Assembly: GCA_902806295.1 (NCBI GenBank)
Contig: CADCWB010000083.1
Coordinates: 1-6,587 of the forward strand
DNA from: an uncultured Sphingomonas sp.
Lineage (GTDB): Bacteria > Pseudomonadota > Alphaproteobacteria > Sphingomonadales > Sphingomonadaceae
Length of the DNA stretch: 6,587 bases
Direction: 5' to 3'
Part shown: one piece after another, positions 1 to 4,394 of the stretch
Layout: every line of letters begins with the position of its first letter
Position numbering within the stretch: position 1 is the stretch's first letter
Made by a program: the position numbers and the translations under genes
The notes under the pieces: generated by a model
The model's database searches: none
The model's input: the letters and a program-made list of their open reading frames with translations, nothing else
Told to the model about the DNA's origin: nothing

Positions 1-2
1 CA

Positions 3-92
3 CCCTTCCTCGCGATGATGGCGGGCCCGATCGAGCGCTATCTGCGCTCCAAGGGCGGCGACCTCCTGCTTGAAGACCGCACTAAGAGCTAG
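3..92 (+). CDS. C-terminal end of an unidentified protein (partial)
   Basis: An open frame enters from the left edge and stops at TAG 90-92. It encodes 29 residues ending in YLRSKGGDLLLEDRTKS. The other two forward frames stop at about 18 and 74 and read as arginine/proline-rich nonsense. This one reads like a normal amphipathic, charged protein C-terminus, so it is probably the tail of a real gene on the same strand as the reductase that follows. I do not recognise the family from so short a piece. Sixty bases separate its stop from the preferred start of the next gene. Confidence 0.5.
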   Translation, partial: PFLAMMAGPIERYLRSKGGDLLLEDRTKS

Positions 93-99
93 GCCACGC

Positions 100-127
100 T
101 TGATACCGCGCGGCACCGCGTTAGGCT
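100..127 (+). promoter_or_regulatory. possible sigma70-like promoter for the reductase gene
   Basis: TTGATA at 100-105 and TAGGCT at 122-127 are separated by 16 bases. The -35 matches the consensus well and the -10 only partly (T, A and final T). Transcription would begin near 134, giving a short leader that contains the ribosome binding site at 140-144. In GC-rich DNA a match of this quality can arise by chance. Confidence 0.27.
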
Positions 128-152
128 CTCCAGCCAGATGGGAGCAACGCAG

Positions 153-1466
153 ATGCGCAGTTTCGCGGTGATCGGGTCGGGACCGGCGGGCTTCTACACG
201 GCCGAGGCGCTGGCCAAGACATATGGCGAAAGCGCTCGCGTCGACATCCTGGACCGGCTGCCAGTGCCCTACGGCCTGATCCGCTTCGGCGTCGCGCCCG
301 ACCACCAGTCGATCAAGGCGGTGGCCAAGCGCTACGAGAAGGTCGCATTGGCATCGGGCGTACGCTTTTTGGGCAATGTGCATCTGGGTGCCGATGTCTC
401 CGTCGAAGAACTGCTCCACTATTATGATGCGGTGGTGCTGGCGACCGGAGCACCCAACGATCGTCGGCTCGGCATTCCCCGTGATGATTTGCCAGGAGTG
501 ATCGGCTCGGCAGCGTTCGTCGGCTGGTACAACGGCCACCCGGACTTCGCCGATCTCCAGCCGCCCCTGCATGTCAGTCATGCCGCGGTGATCGGCAACG
601 GCAATGTCGCCTTGGACGTCGCCCGTATCCTGTCCAAGACGCCGGACGAGTTCGCCGGGTCGGACATCGTCGGGCATGCCTTCCAGGCGCTGGCGTGCTC
701 CTCCATTCGGACCATCACCCTGCTCGGCCGGCGAGGGCCGCACCAGATCGCCATGACCCCCAAGGAGCTGGGCGAGCTTGGTCATCTCGAGGAGGCCACG
801 CCGGTGGTCGATCCCGCCGATCTGCCGCTGGAGCAAGACGACACTGTGCTGGAACCGGGCCAGCGCAAATCCGTTGCCCACCTCCGCGAGTTCGTCGCTG
901 CTGGACCGGACGACCGCAAACCCAAGCGCATCGTCTTCGACTTCTTCGCCAAGCCGCTCGCTGTTGAGGGCGAGGGCCATGCTGAACGCTTGCTGGTCGA
1001 ACGCACGCGATTGCTCGACGACGGAACTGCCGTGGGTACCGGCGAGACCTATTCGTTGGAGGCCGGACTGGTGGTCAGCTGCATCGGCTATGCGACGCCG
1101 CCGATCCCCGGCGTGCCCTATGACGAACGGCTGGGGCGGTTTCCCAACCAGGGCGGGCAGATTGGCGAGCGGCTCTATGCCGTTGGGTGGGCGCGGCGTG
1201 GGCCCACGGGCACGATCGGGACGAATCGACCCGACGGGCAGGAGGTGGCCGAACAGATCGCGGCGCTGCTTCCGCCCGACGGCGAAGGTTCGGGCCGCAG
1301 CGGGCCGGACGGCCTCGACCGCCTGCTCGCCAGCCGCGGCTGCGATCCGGTGCCATTCTCCGACTGGCAGAAGATCGAAGCGGCCGAAGTCGCCGCCGCT
1401 CGCGCCGGAGCTCCGCGCGAGAAGCTGGTTCGAGTCGAGGAGTTGCTCCGCGCCGGCGGTCACTGA
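153..1466 (+). CDS. fprA: ferredoxin/adrenodoxin-NADP+ reductase, FprA type (FAD-dependent)
   Basis: A flavoprotein that moves electrons between NADPH and a ferredoxin, supplying or accepting electrons for cytochrome P450, Fe-S or oxygenase systems in the cytoplasm. Starting at 153 it has 437 residues, close to the usual 440-460. Visible motifs are the N-terminal FAD Rossmann signature GSGPAG (8-13), the second NADP Rossmann signature GNGNVALDVAR (148-158), GRRGPHQ (about 192-198) and the family signature ARRGPTGTIGTN near 347-358. In mycobacterial FprA the paired arginines after the NADP fold contact the 2'-phosphate, which favours NADPH over NADH. The ATG at 153 has a GGGAG at 140-144, eight bases upstream. 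The ATG at 138 has no such site, so 153 is chosen. No ferredoxin or P450 gene is adjacent, so the redox partner is unknown. Family assignment is firm; physiological role is inferred. Confidence 0.93.
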   Translation: MRSFAVIGSGPAGFYTAEALAKTYGESARVDILDRLPVPYGLIRFGVAPDHQSIKAVAKRYEKVALASGVRFLGNVHLGADVSVEELLHYYDAVVLATGAPNDRRLGIPRDDLPGVIGSAAFVGWYNGHPDFADLQPPLHVSHAAVIGNGNVALDVARILSKTPDEFAGSDIVGHAFQALACSSIRTITLLGRRGPHQIAMTPKELGELGHLEEATPVVDPADLPLEQDDTVLEPGQRKSVAHLREFVAAGPDDRKPKRIVFDFFAKPLAVEGEGHAERLLVERTRLLDDGTAVGTGETYSLEAGLVVSCIGYATPPIPGVPYDERLGRFPNQGGQIGERLYAVGWARRGPTGTIGTNRPDGQEVAEQIAALLPPDGEGSGRSGPDGLDRLLASRGCDPVPFSDWQKIEAAEVAAARAGAPREKLVRVEELLRAGGH

Positions 1467-1496
1467 CGGCAGTCGTCGGGGGCGAACAGGACTGGG

Positions 1497-1525
1497 TTGC
1501 GCTTTATTCGCCGCCTGCCTAAAGC
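1497..1525 (+). promoter_or_regulatory. possible promoter for tRNA-Pro
   Basis: TTGCGC at 1497-1502 and TAAAGC at 1520-1525 are exactly 17 bases apart. They sit in the 98-base gap between the reductase stop and the tRNA. The predicted transcript would start near 1532, leaving about 33 bases of leader for RNase P removal. Both boxes are partial matches. Otherwise this gap holds nothing recognisable. Confidence 0.3.
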
Positions 1526-1564
1526 ACCCCCGCCTTGGCTCCCGCATGACCTGTGGGTTCCGGT

Positions 1565-1641
1565 CGGGGAGTAGCTCAGCCTGGTAGAGCACTGTCTTCG
1601 GGAGGCAGGGGCCGGAGGTTCGAATCCTCTCTCCCCGACCA
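1565..1641 (+). tRNA. tRNA-Pro, anticodon CGG
   Basis: A complete 77-base cloverleaf. The acceptor stem CGGGGAG (1565-1571) pairs perfectly with CTCCCCG (1631-1637), followed by A73 and an encoded CCA (1639-1641). The D stem is GCTC/GAGC. The anticodon stem CTGTC/GGCAG has a loop TTCGGGA, placing CGG at 1599-1601 as anticodon and G as position 37. The variable loop is five bases. The T stem GGAGG/CCTCT encloses TTCGAAT. A first base pair C1-G72 together with G37 is typical of bacterial proline tRNA. It would read CCG codons, which are frequent in such GC-rich DNA. The gene looks intact. Confidence 0.97.
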
Positions 1642-1644
1642 ATT

Positions 1645-1686
1645 ACTCGCCTGAAGGCAAGCGTCCGGGGGACGCTTGCGGCGAGT
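1645..1686 (+). terminator. large two-part hairpin after tRNA-Pro (terminator or repeat element)
   Basis: Beginning four bases after the tRNA CCA, an outer 7-bp stem ACTCGCC (1645-1651) / GGCGAGT (1680-1686) encloses a perfect inner 10-bp stem GCAAGCGTCC (1657-1666) / GGACGCTTGC (1670-1679) with a GGG loop. The only irregularity is a five-base bulge TGAAG on the 5' side. The position fits a tRNA transcript end or processing signal. No T-run follows (TTGACCCCC), so it is not a canonical intrinsic terminator. It could instead be a copy of a dispersed palindromic repeat. The structure is certain; the function is inferred. Confidence 0.55.
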
Positions 1687-1825
1687 TGACCCCCAAGTGC
1701 AGCGAAGCGTCGGCCCTTGAGCACGTTCCCAGATAGTCGCGCAGCGATAATCAAGACGCAGCAGCCGAAGCGCTAGCTGACATTGGCTAAACGCATCCTT
1801 AGCCATTCGCCGCTAAGCAAAATCC
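1687..1825 (+). promoter_or_regulatory. upstream region of the HNH-like gene, with GATAAT box and inverted repeat
   Basis: This stretch lies between the hairpin and the HNH-like gene. It contains a good -10-like hexamer, GATAAT, at 1746-1751. The nearest -35-like TTGAGC (1717-1722) is 23 bases away, too far for a standard promoter. An inverted repeat TGGCTAA (1784-1790) / TTAGCCA (1799-1805) with an eight-base spacer lies 21 bases before the start codon. It could be an operator or a leader hairpin that limits translation. No duplicated tRNA end or other integration-site signature is visible here. Confidence 0.3.
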
Positions 1826-2293
1826 ATGAACGCTCCCGGCGCGCTTACTAAGGTCGACCGCATCCGCCTGCGCGATGGAGACCGCTGCTGGCTGTGCAAC
1901 GGCAAGCTCGACTTCCAGGCGGTCCCGAACACGAACAAGGCGCCGACGATCGAGCACCTTATCGCCAAATCGACCGGCGGCACGGGTGCGCTCGGTAATC
2001 TCGTTCTGACCCATGCCGGGTGCAACAGGCAGCTTGGCGCGAGACCGATCGAGGACAAGCGTCGGCTGCGGGTCAAGTACCAAGCCGCGCGTGAGCGGGC
2101 GCATGCGGCGCGGGAGGTATGCGCCTCTACTCCGATGGAGGAAGGCGGACGCAAGCAACTCGAGCGCTCGATACCGCCCGAGTCGTCGAGTCACGGGCGA
2201 GCGCTTCGTCGCTGGCAGGCCTGGGCTGCAATGGCGGCCGGCACTGCGCTGCTAGCAGTCGGCTTCGCTGCGGGGATGTTGGTCGCTCGATAG
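1826..2293 (+). CDS. HNH endonuclease-like protein with a C-terminal transmembrane segment
   Basis: A 155-residue protein. Residues 15-80 resemble a zinc-finger-type HNH nuclease: CWLC (C21, C24), then EHLIAKSTGG (E43-H44), GNLVLTHAGCNRQLG (N58, H63, C66, N67) and a trailing lysine (K78). This follows the family pattern CxxC, (D/E)H, N, CN. HNH domains cut or nick DNA in restriction, repair, intron homing and phage packaging. A charged linker (80-130) leads to a hydrophobic stretch at about 132-154 (AWAAMAAGTALLAVGFAAGM and on), then a terminal arginine, which looks like a tail anchor. An in-frame stop at 1814-1816 makes 1826 the only early ATG. The ribosome binding site is weak (TAAG at 1814-1817), suggesting low expression. 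It stands alone, after a tRNA, and converges on the next gene. Nuclease activity is inferred from motifs only; the DNA target is unknown. Confidence 0.75.
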   Translation: MNAPGALTKVDRIRLRDGDRCWLCNGKLDFQAVPNTNKAPTIEHLIAKSTGGTGALGNLVLTHAGCNRQLGARPIEDKRRLRVKYQAARERAHAAREVCASTPMEEGGRKQLERSIPPESSSHGRALRRWQAWAAMAAGTALLAVGFAAGMLVAR

Positions 2294-2317
2294 CCGTGGA
2301 GCGCCGACAAGCGCCGC

Positions 2318-3133
2318 CTAGCTCGCGAACGCCGGGTCCAGCCGGTACGCCTTCCTCAGCAATGCCGGCCAGGCCAGCAGCTTGGCCGCGACCTTTAGTC
2401 CCATTGCGCCCTGCTGCGCCGCGACTTCGGGCGTTCCTTGGGGCGGGTTGTTGATGCGATCGCCGGCGGATAGCGCGTAGATCTGCGCTTCACAGGCGCG
2501 CTCCAGGAAGTAGATCCGGATGAAGGCTTCCCCCACGCTCTCGCCAACTGCAAGGGTGCCGTGATTGCGCAGCAGCATGGCGCCCCTGGTGCCGAGGTCG
2601 GCGACGATCCGCTCGCGCTCCTCGAGGTCGGTCGCGACCCCCTCATAGTCATGAAACGACAGGTCGCCGCGGATCAGCATGGCGGTCTGGGTCAGCGGCA
2701 ACAGCCCCTCCTCATGCGCCGCAACCGCCTGGCCGTGCGGCGTGTGGAGGTGGATGACCGCATGGGCGTCCTCCCGCGCCATATGCACGGCGGAGTGGAT
2801 GGTGAACCCGGCCGGATTGGTGATGAACGGGGTCGGTTCGACCGGATTGCCGTGGATGTCGACCTTGATCAGGGCCGAGGCCGTCACCTCCTCAAACATC
2901 AGATTATAGGGATTGAGCAGGAAGTGGTGCTCAGGTCCGGGGATGCGAACGCTCATGTGGGTGAAGATGAGATCGTCCCAGCCATAGTGCGCAACCAGCC
3001 GGTAGGCGGCGGCAAGATCCACGCGAAGCCGCCACTCCTCGTCGCTGACCCTGCCCTTGAGGCTGGGAACCTCCACGCTGGCGAGCGGAGCAATGTCGGA
3101 CATGCCGGCATTGATGGTGTCGGCACGGTTCAT
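2318..3133 (-). CDS. class II aldolase/adducin family protein
   Basis: 271 residues of the class II aldolase/adducin fold, whose members include fuculose-1-phosphate aldolase, ribulose-5-phosphate 4-epimerase and adducin. The probable metal-binding histidines are in HLHTPHG (H128, H130) and RNHG (H191), matching the three zinc histidines of fuculose-1-phosphate aldolase. Aligning NPAGFTIHSAVH (106-117) to the aldolase SEWRFH segment places Gly109 where the catalytic glutamate would be. It may therefore bind metal without being a classical aldolase. The start at 3133 has AGGAG eight bases upstream; the ATG at codon 11 has nothing comparable. That ATG overlaps the stop of the upstream isomerase gene as ATGA, so the two are probably cotranscribed and translationally coupled. 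Family is confident. The substrate is unknown, though catabolism of a hydroxy- or oxo-acid in the same pathway as the isomerase is plausible. Confidence 0.9.
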   Translation of the reverse strand: MNRADTINAGMSDIAPLASVEVPSLKGRVSDEEWRLRVDLAAAYRLVAHYGWDDLIFTHMSVRIPGPEHHFLLNPYNLMFEEVTASALIKVDIHGNPVEPTPFITNPAGFTIHSAVHMAREDAHAVIHLHTPHGQAVAAHEEGLLPLTQTAMLIRGDLSFHDYEGVATDLEERERIVADLGTRGAMLLRNHGTLAVGESVGEAFIRIYFLERACEAQIYALSAGDRINNPPQGTPEVAAQQGAMGLKVAAKLLAWPALLRKAYRLDPAFAS

Positions 3134-3771
3134 GCGGGCTGCTCCTGTCGGTCGGGGTGGGCGGCGGCAAAGGGAGGCAGGGCGCTGGCGGCTTCGTCGG
3201 CGCGGAGAAGGGTGGGGTAAGGCTCCAGCGGCACCTCGAACCGGCGTGCGTTGAACAGCTGCGGGACGAGGCAGACGTCGGCCAGCGTTGCGGTGTCGCC
3301 ATGCAGAAAGCGCCCGGCGCGGGGTGCGGCCATGGCTTCGAGCGCGGCCAGCCCCTCGGCTACCCAGTGCCGGTACCAGCCGTCGACCTCCGCCTGGTCA
3401 TGCCCAAGTTCGCTCTTCAGATACTTCAAGACCCGCAGATTATTGAGCGGGTGGATGTCGCAGGCGACCAGCAGCGCCAGGCTGCGAACGTGGGCGCCCT
3501 CCGCCGGATCGCGTGGCATCAGCAGCGGCTCAGGAAAGCGCTGGTCGAGATAGACCATGATACTGAGCGACTGGGTGAGCCGAAGGCCGTCAATCTCCAG
3601 CATCGGCACGAACCCCTGTGGGTTGAGCGCGCGATACTCAGCGGACTTCTGCGCACCCTCCGCCAGACCGACCGAGTGCTGCTCGTACTCAACGCCCTTG
3701 AGGTTGAGCGCGATCCGCACCCGATAGCTGGCGGAGGAACGGAAATAGTCGTGGAGGATCGGGCGGGTCAT
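3130..3771 (-). CDS. maiA: maleylacetoacetate isomerase / zeta-class glutathione S-transferase
   Basis: A 213-residue cytoplasmic enzyme, the normal length for the family. It uses glutathione to isomerise maleylacetoacetate to fumarylacetoacetate in tyrosine/homogentisate breakdown, or maleylpyruvate in gentisate breakdown. The N-terminal thioredoxin-like domain carries the zeta-class active-site stretch RSSASYRVRIALNLKG (11-26), where the first serines activate glutathione. It also has the glutathione-binding QSLS (67-70). The helical domain has CDIHPLNNLRVLKYL (104-118) and TLADVCLVPQLFNARRF (162-178), both characteristic of zeta GSTs. Many bacterial members have Ala instead of Cys in SSxS, so the Ala here is not a defect. 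The start at 3771 has GGAGG (plus-strand 3779-3783) seven bases upstream. A 31-base dyad lies 25-55 bases upstream. Homogentisate dioxygenase and fumarylacetoacetase are not in the window, so the choice between tyrosine and gentisate pathways is open. Confidence 0.92.
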   Translation of the reverse strand: MTRPILHDYFRSSASYRVRIALNLKGVEYEQHSVGLAEGAQKSAEYRALNPQGFVPMLEIDGLRLTQSLSIMVYLDQRFPEPLLMPRDPAEGAHVRSLALLVACDIHPLNNLRVLKYLKSELGHDQAEVDGWYRHWVAEGLAALEAMAAPRAGRFLHGDTATLADVCLVPQLFNARRFEVPLEPYPTLLRADEAASALPPFAAAHPDRQEQPA

Positions 3772-3795
3772 CGCTGGGCCTCCACGATCGCGCTT

Positions 3796-3826
3796 GAGGT
3801 GACAAAGGTAACACCTACGTCACATC
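3796..3826 (-). promoter_or_regulatory. imperfect 31-base dyad upstream of the isomerase gene (probable operator)
   Basis: Three nested arm segments share one centre at 3811: GA/TC (3796-3797, 3825-3826), GTGAC/GTCAC (3799-3803, 3819-3823) and AGGT/ACCT (3806-3809, 3813-3816), around a central AAC. Eleven of 14 arm positions pair. Nested arms with unpaired gaps about a helical turn apart suggest a dimeric regulator site rather than a hairpin. It ends 25 bases before the isomerase start and just upstream of its ribosome binding site, a position suited to repression. No convincing -35/-10 pair was found around it, and the regulator gene is not in the window. Confidence 0.5.
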
Positions 3827-3933
3827 GATTCACTGCCTTCCGCGCGACCGCTGCGAACGGCTGGAGATCGGTCCGGAGGAAACTCGCCATTGATCGGATT
3901 TGGCACCGCGCGGCCGTATAGGACAGCGAAATA

Positions 3934-4329
3934 TCAGCTCAGGAACGGCGCGACCACTTCCGGCGGAACCCGGATCGGGCGCCCGGCTGCCTTGTCGATG
4001 ATGGCCCATACGGTGCGTGCCTTGACGCAGGTCTTTCCGTCGGGGCCGGTGAACTCCATCAGGCGGTCGAACTTGGCGCCCTTGGGAGCTTCGCCGACCC
4101 AGGTCCGGCCGGTCACCACATCGCCGACAAAGGCGGGGCGGAGGTAATCGATTTCGTGGCGAACGATGACCCAGAAATAGTCCTCGGCATGCGTCGGGTC
4201 CGCCAGGCTGTATCAATGGGCCAGCGCGACCTGCTGGATCCACTGCACCCACACCGCATTGTTGACGTGCCCGAGCTCATCGATGTGCTCGGGCAAGGCG
4301 GTGAGCTGCAGTGAGAAGGAAGGGTTCAC
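3934..4329 (-). pseudogene. 4HBT/YbgC-like acyl-CoA thioesterase, interrupted by an in-frame TGA
   Basis: The reading frame from GTG 4329 to the stop at 3936-3934 spells a complete hot-dog-fold thioesterase of about 131 codons, the normal size. It opens with LTALPEHIDELGHVNNAVWV (9-28), containing the catalytic-type Asp17 and the GHVNN motif. It continues with WVIVRHEIDYLRPAFVGDVV, then FDRLMEFTGPDGKTCVKART, and ends in EVVAPFLS. Such enzymes hydrolyse acyl-CoA thioesters in the cytoplasm. Codon 39 (4215-4213) is TGA, in VALAH-stop-YSLADP. Homologues as I recall them often have Trp after this AH, so a single TGG to TGA change is the simplest reading. No good restart follows before a GTG at 4119, which would lose the active-site helix. 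The frame is otherwise undamaged, indicating a recent mutation or a sequencing error. The GTG start is preceded by a G-rich stretch inside a repeat. Family is confident; loss of function is probable. Confidence 0.85.
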
Positions 4330-4330
4330 A

Positions 4331-4390
4331 GGCCCTCACCCTCCCACTGCTGCGCAGCGAGGCCCTCCCTCTCCCGCAAGCGGGAGAGGG
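4331..4390. repeat. REP-like palindromic repeat between peptidase and thioesterase genes
   Basis: The core is a perfect 10-bp hairpin, CCCTCTCCCG (4367-4376) and CGGGAGAGGG (4381-4390), with a four-base loop CAAG. It starts five bases after the peptidase stop codon in that gene's direction. A second palindrome, GCTGCGCAGC, is at 4349-4358. The segments at 4331-4345 and 4361-4375 are direct repeats matching at 13 of 15 bases. This C/G-rich type of palindrome is, to my knowledge, scattered between genes in many GC-rich proteobacteria. It may stabilise or end the peptidase transcript, although no T-run follows on either strand. Its left end supplies the only purine-rich sequence before the thioesterase GTG. 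Confidence 0.7.
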
Positions 4391-4394
4391 ATAG

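Noticed and set aside
11..14. Ala in place of Cys in the SSxS motif of the isomerase (residue 14; listed by protein residue number, gene at 3130-3771)
   Set aside because: Bacterial zeta-class enzymes commonly have Ala at this position, so it is not evidence of an inactive enzyme.
138..152. Earlier ATG start for the reductase, adding five residues
   Set aside because: No Shine-Dalgarno precedes 138. The GGGAG at 140-144 is correctly placed only for the ATG at 153, and FAD-fold proteins usually begin close to the Rossmann strand.
1565..1825. tRNA-Pro as the attachment site of an integrated element carrying the HNH gene
   Set aside because: No second copy of the tRNA 3' end and no integrase were found in the window, so integration is not supported here.
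3768..3890. 40-residue minus-strand small ORF (ATG 3890) overlapping the isomerase start as ATGA
   Set aside because: It has no ribosome binding site and no recognisable composition, and it runs through the dyad and the isomerase ribosome binding site. It is most likely chance in GC-rich DNA.
4213..4215. TGA in the thioesterase as a selenocysteine codon
   Set aside because: Hot-dog thioesterases have no known selenocysteine at this place. No obvious selenocysteine-insertion hairpin was seen after the codon, and a TGG to TGA mutation is simpler.
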